Source: Paramecium octaurelia (lineage: Eukaryota > Ciliophora > Oligohymenophorea > Peniculida > Parameciidae). Taken from it: a DNA stretch of 64,000 nucleotides. Shown here piece by piece: positions 11,160 to 22,750 of this stretch (its first letter is position 1; every line of letters begins with the position of its first letter). The position numbers and the translations under genes were made by a program. The notes beneath the pieces were generated by a model. That model was not told where the DNA came from. It made no database searches and saw only the letters and a list, made by a program, of their open reading frames with translations. The DNA is taken from positions 372,001 to 436,000 of the forward strand of contig CAJJDP010000062.1 of the NCBI GenBank assembly GCA_905182995.1, written 5' to 3'.

Positions 11160-13424
11160 TCATTAACATATAAGACTATTAGGCAATAATTTAGTTGTTG
11201 TTTGTGATTTTAAATAACTTATACTATTGCCCTATAAACATAAAACCTATTAAGTGTTGTTTTATTGGTTAGTGTATGATTTGTATAATAGTCTATCTTC
11301 ATCATAAATTGATAATAGTGCATCGTAATTTGGATTCATAACAAATACCAAAATAGGATAGTCAACCTCATCTACTGTTATTAATTAGGTTTTATCATCA
11401 ACATATTCTAGATTCATGTAATTATTAGATCCAATCCATTTGGTTGTTGTGTATTATTTGTAAATACTGGTGGCGAATGTTGTACCTAACATTGATTATT
11501 TAGATCCTTGTAAAATAATTGTTAGTTATTTCTATTATTTGATTAGATTTATATTCAATGACATGTTCTAGTTAATAAATATGTTTTATTCATTAGGAAT
11601 GTACCCTTTTGATTAAATTATTAATATGTAGGATTATTCTTATACAAAATTTAGAGTATTCTAATTTTGAATCTACACATATTCAGTATTGGTGATTGGA
11701 TTAATTAATTTGATAGTGTAATTTTAATCAATATTTAGTTAAAAGTCTAATTTCCAAAATCTAACTGATTAGAGTGATTTAAGTATGTCTTAATTCTAAA
11801 TCAGATTAGTTTAACTAATTTCTTCAAGTAATCTGGTCTATTTTTTAATTGTAAAGTCAATGTTAACTGTTCTACTAGTAACACACATATAAATCTAAAT
11901 AGAAATATTTAAATACATTTGAATAGATGTAATTTTAGATGGCATCAAATTTACCTATAAATTTTAATTCTGTGAAATTTGAATCATCAACATAAAAGTC
12001 TTTTGAATTACTTAATCTATAATAATTCATCGGAAAATCTGTTTTAAGTGTTAACTCAATGTTATCACAGTACATAAATGAACAGTTAAGAGTAACAAAA
12101 TTCTTGATTTGACTACATCCTTTAGGGATATCCAAGTATTTAGAAGTTGAAAGTGAATTAAATTTATTGATATCCTAATTGATTTCTTTACTGAATAAGA
12201 AGATTGTAATAATGATTAGAAATAGCTGAATAGTTCCAAAAACGAAATCATAGATTTTAATTTCGGTATTCAACAATGGAGGTTTCTATGATATGTACAA
12301 GATAAGTGTCAGAGTAGCAAAACCAATTAACTAATGAACTAAGGTGATAACATTCAATTTGAATTTAGATCTGTCAGCCACTATTCCGCAACAGTTTAGA
12401 TTCAGACATCCTAACTTTGTATCTCTCTAAGAAATAGGTATTTTGGAATCCATTTCCCACATGAAAGCTTTTTCATCATCATTACAGGATGTAGTTTCTT
12501 AATACTTTTAACAATTAGTATTGGCAAATAAGAAGTCCATGTGTAGATTTCTTAAATGAGCTGAGCAATCATTTAAGACTGATACCTTATTTTATTTGGC
12601 CTGTCTGACATTTGAAAAGTGTTTGTATTGATTGAGTACCAAATAAAACAATAAAATAGCTCCAATAGTAAAGTAAGCCACCTTAATCTTTTTCAGATTA
12701 GCACTATAGACTAATGCACTGGTGCAGATTAATAAGAGCAATAATATTAATTGGAATCCAACTAGTTTTGAATAGTGATTGATTGCAATTCCAGTAATGA
12801 AAAACAGTGTATTGTATATATGCAAAGCTATCATGAGATTCTGCTAATCTTAACAAAGATAGAGACTATAGGTGATGTAAAAATACGATATTAAAAGTAG
12901 GGAAAAAGCCAATAGGATTGATCGGAATAGGAGTGTAAATTGTTGCCATTCTTGAATTTGATTGATATAACTGGAATTCTCACCAATTTTATAATTGTAA
13001 TCAGCTTCGAATGAGGCAATAAAGAATATCATCAAGGAGATGGCCAGAATGATCATTAAGCCATTTAAAACAAAAGATAGTTGTCTAATTACCGTGTCCT
13101 CTAAGGGTTTACAATGATAATAATACTTTCTTATTTCCAAAATAGATTGAAGATCGACAGAGTTATCCCATAGATGGAGGTGTAAAGTAATATCTCATAG
13201 AAGTATGGTGGATAGATGGTCTTATAAAGGAATGTAATCACTATAAGATAAATGTTGATGAGGATAGCGAAGGGAATAACAAATTTAGTGTATTTAATGA
13301 AATTGGACTGTTCATCGAAATTCCAACCTAACAATGAGTAATGTAAATTGATACCATCAACTGAGTAGTTGTCGTTATCTGTATTTTATTTCATTAATTT
13401 ATTGTTAAAAAATAATATTCGCAT
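11160..13424 (-). CDS. Large polytopic membrane protein, function unknown
   Basis: About 738 aa with two introns, 13101-13126 (26 nt) and 11895-11916 (22 nt). The first 420 residues hold about nine hydrophobic helices, for example VIPFAILINIYLIVITFLY, LNGLMIILAISLMIFFIA and LIGFATLTLILYI. A soluble loop with conserved-looking Cys (KLGCLNLNCCGIVADR) lies between helices 7 and 8. The last 300 residues are soluble, rich in Asn, Gln and Ile, and look like a beta-rich domain. I do not recognise a family. A receptor- or channel-like role is possible but not shown. Its start is 11 nt downstream of the stop of the cysteine-rich gene on the same strand. Confidence 0.65.
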
Positions 13425-13434
13425 TTTAATTCAT

Positions 13435-14253
13435 TCAGAATGATGCGATTAATATAATAAAACTCATCAAAAATAGTTTACCAAATCCTTCGCATTCTAT
13501 ACATTCATTCTTTACATTGTTCCAGAAGTATGTTCCCAACGTGATGCTTGAACAATTGCTTTGTTGAAGTTAAGAAACACTACTCAATTCTACGCACTAT
13601 TTGCCTGACCATGTACAAATCGTAAATGAATTTCCATCCAAATGAGGAACGAATGAGCATGAACTCTAAGATGTGAAATCCTTACACTGTTTCTCATTGC
13701 AATCATTGTTCGACCAAACACAATAGGAGACATTACACAACGCCTCATTTAAATCAGAGGCATCACTGCAACTATCCAATTAAAATGCTACACATTCGTT
13801 GCTTATACTCTTCCAAACACATCTATAACCATCTGATTACACACCATTGCAACTTGACGAGGTAAGCTGATCAGAGCACACAATGTAGTTCAATTGTTTT
13901 GCCAAATAGTTCGTACACTAATAAAAACCTCCAGTCTTCTTCCCACTTGATACACATCCTATCACTTGATTGCCTTTGTTGAAACATTACTCCTCAGCAT
14001 CTACATAATAAGCATTGCATTAGGAAAATGCAGAACAAGTTTGAGTCTTGTGATCAAAAGAGCAATCAAATCTTGAATCGCATTCTACTCTTGATGTAAC
14101 ATCAGAGCAAGCCAAAATTGAACATAATTTCGATTCGAATTTACATCCAAATGCTGTACAATCATTTTCTACAAAGATCTCTGTGCATAAACAAGTTTTA
14201 TCCAAAGTCACGGTAACTGATTAACATATTGTAAAAAGTATTAATATCAACAT
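13435..14253 (-). CDS. Secreted cysteine-rich protein, surface-antigen-like
   Basis: Intronless, 272 aa. MLILILFTICQSVTV is a signal peptide. About 36 Cys are spread evenly in repeats of the form C-x(5-7)-C with aromatic residues between (CDSRFDCSFDHKTQTC, DGYRCVWKSISNEC, LCNVSYCVWSNNDC). A hydrophobic C-terminus (KLFLMSFIILIASF) suggests a GPI signal. It is similar in design to the gene at 8612-9487, about 4 kb away, so the two may be distant paralogues. Expected location is the plasma membrane surface coat. Confidence 0.7.
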
Positions 14254-14268
14254 ATTATTATTAATGAT

Positions 14269-15107
14269 TCATTCTCCAAACAGCATTTTCTTTGCTCTCT
14301 CCTACTATTTCTTCTTAATCAATTTCTCCTTCTCTCCAATACTCTACAACTCCTTTATCACCTCCTCATTCTAAGGATCCAATTGATTTGCCAATCTTAA
14401 ATCAGCTCTACATATTTTTCATATCATTTTTACTTCGCCCTCTCAAAATCATCAACCTAAATTGAAGCCACAGCCCTTCTGTGTAATAATTTAACATTCT
14501 CAGGTTATCCTTATAAAACATTTGTAGCCTGTTTTATACATAATTCAAACTATTTGTTCTTCAAATGCGTAAGAGATAGATTAGATCTTAATTGCCCTTA
14601 CAATTCCAATTCTCTATCACAATACTCAGTCTTTATTAAATTTAGTGATTCCAAATATTTATCTTGAGCTTCTAGATATTTTTATTATTTGATATCGCCA
14701 TTGCCTAGTCCTTTCAATTCCAAAGCTCTCTCATAGACCTCCTCCCCTTCTAAATGCCATGGATTATTCTTCTTTCTCCCTATTCTAATAATCTCGATTT
14801 CATATTAATTATAAAATTCCTTTTTGATAGTTTTAGAATTACTTTTGAGGTTGGAGATTGATAAATCTTAATGAGACTGCGTTCCCCTTACTTCATCTTA
14901 CTAAGTGCTTATTCAATCTCAGACTACAACCATCCTCTTCCGATTATGGTTTTAGTAGCTGTATGTTGTGAGTTAGTGAGTAATTCTCCGCTCTGATTGT
15001 GAGCAATAAAGAAGACTAAGATTAGAGATGTGTCAGTTACAGAAAACTTCCTCGTGCAATCTAGGAGTGTCTCCAATACCTTCTTTGATTATTTGGATGT
15101 CAAACAT
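14269..15107 (-). CDS. FKBP-like/TPR co-chaperone with a reduced FKBP domain
   Basis: About 254 aa with three introns: 15016-15040 (25 nt), 14820-14842 (23 nt) and 14408-14433 (26 nt). Residues 1-95 resemble an FKBP domain: IIKEGIGDTPRLHEEV, then TIIGRGWLQSEIEQALSKMK and QGERSLIKI, which align with the FKBP 'VIKGWDxGLxxMKxGEk' segment, and YEIEIIRI as the last strand. The family's active-site aromatics are largely absent, so isomerase activity is doubtful. Residues 115-235 are a three-unit TPR domain (EVYERALELKGLGNGDI, SNLSLTHLKNKQFELCIKQA, HRRAVASIQVDDFERAKADL). The C-terminus is a basic helix. This is the layout of Hsp90-associated FKBP51/52-type or FKBP8-type proteins. Confidence 0.75.
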
Positions 15108-15133
15108 ATAAATTAAATTAATATCAATTGGAT

Positions 15134-15563
15134 ATGGTGTACGGTCGTCTCATCTATAACAATGTTAAGGATTACACTCCTCAATGGTTCAAAACTATAC
15201 CCTACTAATAAACCGTGAAGCCCACCTTCGGTATTGAATGAGAATTATAGCAGTAAGAAAACCCTAAGTAGTGTCTCGTTTGAATAGTGATCCTAAAGTT
15301 AAAGCCCTTTGGAGATTCCTAGGCAGAAATGTAGCTGACAATCCTTGGGCTTGGTAAGTTTACATTTTTGCAAGTAAATGAATTAATAAACAATTAGATT
15401 CTTTTGTGATCTTTGGTCTTAGCTATTATCCATGGCTTTGGGTGTACTAATTTAACAACAAGAAGGTAAAGATAGTGTATATAAATACAATTAGCGAACT
15501 ATCGATTATGCCTTATAATAAGAGAAAGAATGGAAAGCCAAATAGGCAGCAGCTGAAGAATGA
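15134..15563 (+). CDS. Small single-pass membrane protein, possibly mitochondrial
   Basis: About 118 aa from four exons; introns 15231-15250 (20 nt), 15374-15397 (24 nt) and 15466-15494 (29 nt). The N-terminal half is soluble and basic. One strong aromatic transmembrane helix follows (NSFVIFGLSYYPWLWVYQF) and the C-terminus is charged and alpha-helical (QQEKEWKAKQAAAEE). Small size, several introns and this layout are common in ciliate-specific respiratory-chain subunits, but I do not recognise the family and the location is inference. It ends 23 nt from the end of the convergent senescence-domain gene. Confidence 0.65.
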
Positions 15564-15586
15564 AAATAATAAATTTATTGTTCAAA

Positions 15587-16604
15587 TCATTATTATTATT
15601 ATTATTATTATTATTCTTATTATTACTACTATGGTTTTGGACCTAAATATGTTTCCGAGACATCCTATCCATACTTCTTCTCAACTATCACTCTAGTGTT
15701 TGTTCCTATCTAATCGCCAATCTTCGATAGTGCTGATCCCAGACCAGTCAATGCTGTCCCCATCGCATCCCAACTAGCCACAAATATTTCTCTGCCTTCT
15801 TTCAACCCTTTAATTAAGTTATGAACTTTCCTTACCTTAACTATCCGAATTATCAATCTATTTGTTAATATCTTACTTGAATTCTGACCCTTTTTACACA
15901 ACGGGAGTGAATAGTTATTTTAGGTAGGCCCCAGTTACATCTACTGTCTATGAAAACTTAGACTTAGCATTTTCCACTTTTATCTTTGTTTCTGGCTTCA
16001 CTTCCACATCTTCTTTTTTCTCCACTTTTGAATTGATATATTCTCCTCCTGCTGCCACTCCTTTGGCTATCTTATCTCCCAACCAATTAAAGCCTTCTTT
16101 CAACGCTCTTAATAAGAAATCAGTACAATACTTACTCTCCTCCAGCCTTAATATAACCCACTGCTGTAGTACTATTCTCTAATGGGTTGATATCGATATC
16201 TTTGCAATGAATTTGGATGCTTTATTTGAATTATGGAATTTGGATGGCATTTTCAAAAGGTATTATTTGCACCAGTTATTGCAGTGTATTTAAGAACAGG
16301 TCTCCTTCTTGTCCCTTCTAAATGAAAATTCCATTCAATCCTAAAATTCATGGGAATCCTTACCAGCAGTGGCATTGGGATATAGAAGAGAAAATCCTTT
16401 GTCAGACTTAAGAATAACCCAAGGAGTGCTAGGAAAGATTGTTTGACAATAGGTGTTGATCATTACAAAGTAAATCCGAGCATCTGGCATATAACAAATT
16501 TAGATCTATCCCTCATGAACCAGCTTTCTGCTATTCTGAACTAGTTCTAAAAGGCGAGCATTCTGTGATGTTGTTACTATTTGAGCTTGCGTATTATTCT
16601 GCAT
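15587..16604 (-). CDS. Senescence/spartin-domain-like protein with a poly-Gln tail
   Basis: About 312 aa with introns 16341-16363 (23 nt), 16108-16135 (28 nt, ending AAG) and a third best placed at 15808-15835 (28 nt, ending AAG; a 19-nt intron nearby is an alternative). The C-terminal half has Gly/Ala-rich amphipathic segments (FNWLGDKIAKGVAAGGEYI, TVDVTGAYLKQLFTPVV, ASWDAMGTALTGLGSALSKI) in the style of the plant senescence/ERD7 and animal spartin domain, which binds lipid droplets and membranes. The N-terminal 110 residues could be a beta-rich domain. It ends in about twelve Gln, encoded almost entirely by TAA codons. Identification rests on pattern, not on unique residues. Confidence 0.55.
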
Positions 16605-16793
16605 TTAATTAATGAATATGAAAATTATAATACAGAATTAATTTACATATTCTTTAAATGTAATTCTTGTTGATTCTTATAGAAATAACATTCTTCATAC
16701 AATAAAATGATAAATATAAATAATTGAGTAAATATTTTGATCTAGATAATTACAATAAAAAATATTATTACAATTACCAAAAGTTATACACGA

Positions 16794-16837
16794 CCATTAA
16801 TCATATAATGTAAGGCCATTAATTATATAATGTAAGC
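16794..16837. repeat. 22-bp tandem duplication across the GTPase gene stop codon
   Basis: Two adjacent 22-bp copies, 16794-16815 and 16816-16837, differ at two positions. The copies lie around the minus-strand TGA of the GTPase gene, so the last codons and the stop sit inside the duplication. Confidence 0.6.
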
Positions 16838-19734
16838 TAAAATATTTCCTCTTCTATAGCATAGTTAAGCTCTTTAAGCTTCTAATGATAAACCTAACTC
16901 GAATCGCCACTTATGAATCCCCATATTCCACTTTACTCATATTCATACTTTCTTTTCTCTGCACAAAGATCTTCATATCTCTTTTTATGACCTTTAATGA
17001 TTTTCTACAATTCTGCGTTATATTCAGGCGAACCAAATTTATACTTAGGTTTCTGAGTTTGCTACTGTTCAGTTTTACTATTCTAATCCTGCTCAGTTTT
17101 ACTTTTCTAATCCTGCTCAGTTTTACTTTTCTAATCCTGCTCAGCTTTATTTTTCTAATCCTGCTCAGCTTTACTTTTCTAATCCTGCTCAGTTTTAAGC
17201 TTCACACTCTCGCTCTTTTTTTCAAATTCTTTTTCCTATTTTTATTTATTTTCCATCTCTCTCTTTTCCTGCTCCTCTCGTTCTCTCTGTTGTGTTTTCA
17301 ATCTATCAATCTCTCTTTATTATCTTTGTCTTTCTTACTCAGCCCGTCTCTTTTCTTCAGCCCATCTCATTTCTTCAGCCCTTCTCTTTTCTTCAGTCCT
17401 TCGTCTCTCTTCTTCAGCCTTTAGCCTCTCTTATTTTTCCTTTCTCGCATCCTATTCAGCCTTTTGTCTCTCTTATTCAGCCCTTCTCGCATCCTATTCA
17501 GCCTTTTGTCTCTCTTCTTCAGCCTTTTGTTTCTCTTATTCAGCCTTTAGTCTCTCTTCTTCAGCCTTTTGTTTCTCTTATTCAGCCTTTAGTCTCTCTT
17601 CTTCAGCCTTTTGTTTCTCTTATTCAGCCTTTAGTCTCTCTTCTTCAGCCTTTTGTTTCTCTTATTCAGCCTTTAGTCTCTCTTCTTCAGCCTTTTGTTT
17701 CTCTTATTCAGCCTTTAGTCTCTCTTCTTCAGCCTTTTGTTTCTCTTATTCAGCCTTTAGTCTCTCTTCTTCAGCCTTTTGTTTCTCTTATTCAGCCTTT
17801 AGTCTCTCTTCTTCAGCCTTTTGTTTCTCTTATTCAGCCTTTAGTCTCTCTTCTTCAGCCTTTTGTTTCTCTTATTCAGCCTTTAGTCTCTCTTCTTCAG
17901 CCTTTTGTTTCTCTTATTCAGCCTTTAGTCTCTCTTCTTCAGCCTTTTGTTTCTCTTATTCAGCCTTTAGTCTCTCTTCTTCAGCCTTTTGTTTCTCTTA
18001 TTCAGCCTTTAGTCTCTCTTCTTCAGCCTTTTGTTTCTCTTATTCAGCCTTTAGTCTCTCTTCTTCAGCCTTTTGTTTCTCTTATTCAGCCTTTAGTCTC
18101 TCTTCTTCAGCCTTTTGTTTCTCTTATTCAGCCTTTAGTCTCTCTTCTTCAGCCTTTTGTTTCTCTTATTCAGCCTTTAGTCTCTCTTCTTCAGCCTTTT
18201 GTTTCTCTTATTCAGCCTTTAGTCTCTCTTCTTCAGCCTTTTGTTTCTCTTATTCAGCCTTTAGTCTCTCTTCTTCAGCCTTTTGTTTCTCTTATTCAGC
18301 CTTTAGTCTCTCTTCTTCAGCCTTTTGTTTCTCTTATTCAGCCTTTAGTCTCTCTTCTTCAGCCTTTTGTTTCTCTTATTCAGCCTTTAGTCTCTCTTCT
18401 TCAGCCTTTTGTTTCTCTTATTCAGCCTTTAGTCTCTCTTCTTCAGCCTTTTGTTTCTCTTATTCAGCCTTTAGTCTCTCTTCTTCAGCCTTTTGTTTCT
18501 CTTATTCAGCCTTTAGTCTCTCTTCTTCAGCCTTTTGTTTCTCTTATTCAGCCTTTAGTCTCTCTTCTTCAGCCTTTTTTCTCTCTTATTCAGCTTATTT
18601 CAATTTTTCGATTAATTCAATTTTTGTATCAATTAATATTTCAATCTATTTGAAGGCTTGTTTGCCAAATTCATTAATAGTTTACAATTATTAATAACCA
18701 TTGATGAATTCTTTAAATTACTCAAAATATTAAAATAAACTGATGAAATCTTTACCTATTTTTGTTTGTTGTTATTGACCAGAATTTGTCAATTTTTCAC
18801 AAATGTTAATAAACTATTCAAACCATTGTAAAGCTGTTAAATTTTTATCATTTTGCATCAGATCTTTAAATATCTTCAAATCTGCTAACATGTCGTCATT
18901 CTACTGTTAATTGGTCTCATCTGATTTTTTGTTGAAAAAATCTTACATAATCTTAACATTTTCTTGTATTTTTTTAGTTGCTTCAGAAATTAGAAATTCA
19001 CTTATGAGTTAACTCTTAGGTAAGTTTCTTGGTTTTATCTTAATCTTATTCATTGCTTAAATCTAATTCCAGAATATTTATCTATGATTGTCCTTAAACA
19101 CTTCATCTAAATTGTCTTTTTTACCTTTTCTTTACACGATGATTTTATCAATGTTACTTTGAAATTTGGTTTGTTTTAATTATTCTTTTATGTCGTTTAT
19201 TAATTCTTCATCATCCAAATCATCATTATAACAATTCAATAATAAATGGAAATGAGGATTATCAAGTTATGAAATAAATGCTTAAAGGTCAATCCCTCTT
19301 GCTGGAAGGGTATTATCAGGATTATTTATAACATAAATGATTTTCACTTCTCCCATGGACACAATCTTGTTAAATAATAGATCAAATAATAATTAGTCCA
19401 CATTGCCAGTGGTGTCTTAAAATCCAGGGAAATCTATAAGTAAATGTTTATTATTGTTATTCATATAGAATTTTGGTTCTTTTGTCACAGATACCATTCC
19501 TCCTTTCATTATTGAAAATTAATCTGAATTCTGTTTTAGCTCTAATTGTCTTCCATTATAGACGAACTCAGCACCACATAAGAAATTGAAAATAGTACTC
19601 TTCCCAGCTCCTGTTAATCCTACTAGTAGTGTAATTGTTGTTGAAGGTTTGTGATTATTGATGCACTCATCAAATAAGCTAATCATTCTTTTACGTAACT
19701 CAAGAAGATTATTTTCTGTTAATTAAGTTTCCAT
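16801..19734 (-). CDS. P-loop GTPase (AIG1/IMAP-like) with a long repeat coiled-coil tail
   Basis: Intronless, about 977 aa. Near the start the P-loop LLVGLTGAGKSTIFNFLCG and the G3-like DFPGFQDT, followed by VKIIYVINN, mark a GTP-binding domain of about 220 residues. The order and spacing suit the AIG1/IMAP or septin-like TRAFAC group; a clear TKxD G4 motif is not obvious. Residues 220-380 are helical. Residues about 380-730 are a tandem array of the 14-residue unit AEQEKQKAEEERLK. A second array of the 8-residue unit AEQDQKSK lies nearer the C-terminus, before a globular end (KYKFGSPEYNAELQKII...). The opposite strand of the array is open in all frames, so it also looks like a protein there, but only the minus strand gives a start, GTPase domain and sensible ends. 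Confidence 0.8.
17068..17195. repeat. 24-bp repeat, about five copies, inside the GTPase gene
   Basis: The unit reads AEQDQKSK on the minus strand. Copies differ by single bases that change Ser/Asn and Ala/Thr, so it is older or less homogenised than the 42-bp array upstream in the same gene. Confidence 0.7.
17500..18590. repeat. 42-bp coding minisatellite, about 25 near-identical copies
   Basis: Each unit encodes AEQEKQKAEEERLK on the minus strand. Copies in the centre appear identical at the DNA level; variants (CTAxxG changes, DARRAEQ) occur only at the edges. This homogeneity points to recent unequal exchange or slippage. The length is 3n, so copy-number change keeps the frame. Confidence 0.9.
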
Positions 19735-20275
19735 TAAAATTTTTTATTTATATTTATGCTTCAAATTGTAGATAGGTGTACTTAAAGATTATCAATCTAA
19801 TAGAATTACTTAAAAAAATATCAATTTCTTTTTAATAGAATTTATGAATTTATTAACCTATCATGAAGTAGAATTAACTCTAGGAGCAAGCTGTTAGTAA
19901 TTTTATATTTTTGGTAGCTACAGAATAAACCCATAAAGTTACTTCATAAGAAGTTATCGTTTTCTATAAAAGCATGAATGGGTTATCTTTTTCTGGATAA
20001 ACCGACTCCACTTTAAGACTATCATAAAATTTAAAACTATTGATGAATCATACATATGGCTTAATTCATTTAAGTATACAATATAATGGTATGAAAGATT
20101 GTCTAATTATTGATTAATGAAGCAAGGTCTCTAAATAAAATCAATTAAATGATCAAACCATTTTTTTAGGTGATAATAGTAGGAAGTTAGCTAAGTTCAT
20201 TTCTAATATAATATGGATATAATGTAAATACCTAGTAAAAATTGAATTAATCACTGAATTAAATATAAATATTAA
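19735..20275. other. Intergenic region between divergent genes
   Basis: No supported frame. Expected to hold the promoters of the GTPase gene (-) and the FAM50 gene (+). A short imperfect hairpin, GGGTTATC...GATAAACC, occurs near 19979-20002. Confidence 0.4.
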
Positions 20276-21277
20276 ATGTATAAAGACATTGACATAAATG
20301 AAATTGAAAAGTTGAAAAAGGACTAAGAGATGATGTCGTTGAAAAGGGCTCCAACCAATATGAAAGTAAGATGAATTGAAATCTCTGTGATTAGGAGCGT
20401 TTTGGTTAATCAAATAAGGACTTTTTGGAAGATGAATTTAAGCAAAAAACTGTGGGTTTGGTTACTCGTGAGGAATTTAAGAGGAAGAGGGAGAATATTG
20501 ATAATCTTGTGATGCAGGACATGAAGCAGAAATAGGAGGAGGAAACTAAAAGAAAATTGGAACTCAAATAAAAGCGAAAGGAAGAGTACTAGAAGAAGAC
20601 TACATTGCTGTCTTTTGATTTGGATGATGAGGGCAGTCCTTAGAAAAGCTATGGGAAAAATGACCATGTCGATACGACTTATTTGCCAGATATGAATCGA
20701 GAGAGAAAAATTGAAGAGATGACCAGATAATTGGCAGGTATATGTTTGATGCATAATGTTTAGAATAATATTAGAAGGAAGTCGAATCGTAAAAGGATTC
20801 GCTGATTGATATTTAATTCCAATACTGGGATGCTTCAACTTGTTCCAAGTCTTTGAGAATTAAGAAGAAAATGACGATCTTGGAATTCCTGGAAATGGCC
20901 AGAAGAGAGATCATCCGAGATTTTGGATTTGTATGTGTTGGTCATTATGGAATATTAGTTAACGGAATTTAGTCCAGAAGACTTGATCATAGTTGCCAAT
21001 GGAATGATATTGCCTCACAAACTCAGCTTCTATGACCTAATAGCTCATAAAGTCAAGAATAGATCTGGCACTCTGATCTTTTCGTTTGATCGCAGAAAGG
21101 TATTAGTGTGAGGCTTATATTGGTTTTAATTAGGTTTAAGCAAAAGGATAGGAATACGAAGTAGAGGTTGAGAAGTCCACAACATGTAAAATCATAGAGA
21201 AGTTTAGATACGAAAAGATTAAACATATTTATCCATGTTCGAAATGGGAGAATGTAGAAATTAACAAATACTTATGA
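20276..21277 (+). CDS. FAM50A: FAM50/XAP5 family nuclear protein
   Basis: About 294 aa with four introns: 20366-20394 (29 nt), 20738-20763 (26 nt), 20931-20958 (28 nt) and 21100-21133 (34 nt). The family hallmarks are plain: TVGLVTREEFKRKRENID, LLSFDLDDEG, VDTTYLPDMNRERK, FQYWDASTCSKSLRIKKKM, LEFLEMARREI, DLIIVANGMILPHKLSFYDL, and the C-terminal RYEKIKHIYPCSKWEN. XAP5 proteins act in the nucleus, linked to splicing and chromatin, and in Chlamydomonas to ciliary gene transcription. The protein is slightly shorter than the human one because the charged N-terminus is reduced. Confidence 0.93.
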
Positions 21278-21317
21278 CAATTTACAACAATTAAGACAAC
21301 AAAATATAAATATTAAT

Positions 21318-22054
21318 ATGTTAAACAATTAAAGCTCAAGCAAGATGAGTAAATCTAACTGTTTCAATACTCCGAAGGTATCTTTGGGTATGTTTTCGAA
21401 TCAGCACTCCATCATTTCTTAACTGCTTTCAACCAAAGGAAGATCGCAAAATTACAAGCATAAGGTGTCAAAAACAACCTATGAATTCCAAACATTAAGA
21501 ACAGATACTCCAAATTCCCCTAATAAATCAAGTCCATTTAAAAGCAAATACCATTTTAATACTCTGTCTCTGGTGTCAAAAATGGAAAGCAACAACAATA
21601 ATATTCAGTAAGAAAAACCAAAAATTCAAAATAACAGCGCTGATCTTGGAGATTTGAGTATTAGATTGAAACTCTGCGAAGACGATTAAATCAACAAAAT
21701 TCTCAAAAGTCTAAAATTAATTGGACAGCAAATGACACATAACTAAATTAACTAAAGTCATTTGTAATTATGGCATAATCAATTAAACTAAAATTGCGAC
21801 AAATTAATGAAAATTCTATCCCTTGAACTCAACATACCCCCTAACTTTTATAAACCCTCTATTCACATCGATGACTAATTGCAGAAGTAGTTGTTAGAAG
21901 AGAGAAAAAATAGACTCTTGGTGGAAGAACAAACAAGTAAGATTATACAAAGTTAGGAATAATAAATAACATAATATGTATCAAATCATTACAAACTTAT
22001 TTTTAGATTGACACAATCAAATTACTTGAATTAAAACTATTGAAGAGTCCTTGA
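21318..22054 (+). CDS. Hypothetical protein with C-terminal coiled coil
   Basis: About 235 aa with one intron, 21978-22006 (29 nt). The first 110 residues are Ser/Asn/Thr/Lys-rich and probably disordered. From about residue 115 to the end it is helical with a coiled coil (QLQKQLLEERKNRLLVEEQ). An in-frame ATG at 21345 is an alternative start. No domain is recognised. It starts 41 nt after the FAM50 stop. Confidence 0.65.
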
Positions 22055-22124
22055 TTGGCACTTATTGTACTTGATTATAATTTTATATGAAAAAAGTTTA
22101 TATATAATAAAATAAATAGATTAG

Positions 22125-22634
22125 ATGGATAATTTGGAGTAGAATGCCATAACTTAATTGTTGAATTTGGAGGATAAGGAAATACAAAATGGGTGGGACA
22201 TAAATACTCCCATTTAAATTCATAAGAGTAGATCTTTGGTGCAATTGAGACAGAAGAAAATTCTGTAACCATTTGAATAGAGGAAAAGAATTGATGTGAA
22301 TCATGAATGTCATTTTCAAAAATTTCCTAAAATTTATTAATAAGAGCATTCCTTTAAATCTTTAATGGAAGAGTACTTCAAACAATTGAATCAAAAATAA
22401 CTCAATCTTAAAAAGGATGTCCAAAAATCTACTAGACTTAGACACAGTTCCTACTTGGTAGAGGAGGGTGCCAATAGAAAAAGCAAACACTCTAGTCATG
22501 AAATACTTCTCTAAGATAATTAGTCTAATAAACAAATTAAGTTATCAGATTTATGTAAAGATATCATGATTTACAAACCATTAAAAAAATCCTCTTATTT
22601 TCCAAGATTAGAGCCAAGTTACCATCTAAAATGA
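22125..22634 (+). CDS. Hypothetical basic protein, 169 aa
   Basis: Intronless from MDNLEQNAITQLLNLED to TGA. Rich in Lys, Gln and Ser with motifs such as HKSRSLVQLRQKKI and a helical centre (LMEEYFKQLNQKQLNLKKDV). No signal peptide, membrane segment or known domain. It sits between two coiled-coil genes on the same strand; a cytoskeletal link is a guess. Confidence 0.6.
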
Positions 22635-22750
22635 TTGATTACTCTCTATCTAACATGATTTCAAATCCAAATAAATATAGTGTATAAAAAACAAACAACT
22701 TTTTATTCTTAAAACCTATTTTGCTATTATTTTTTAAATAATTTAACAGA

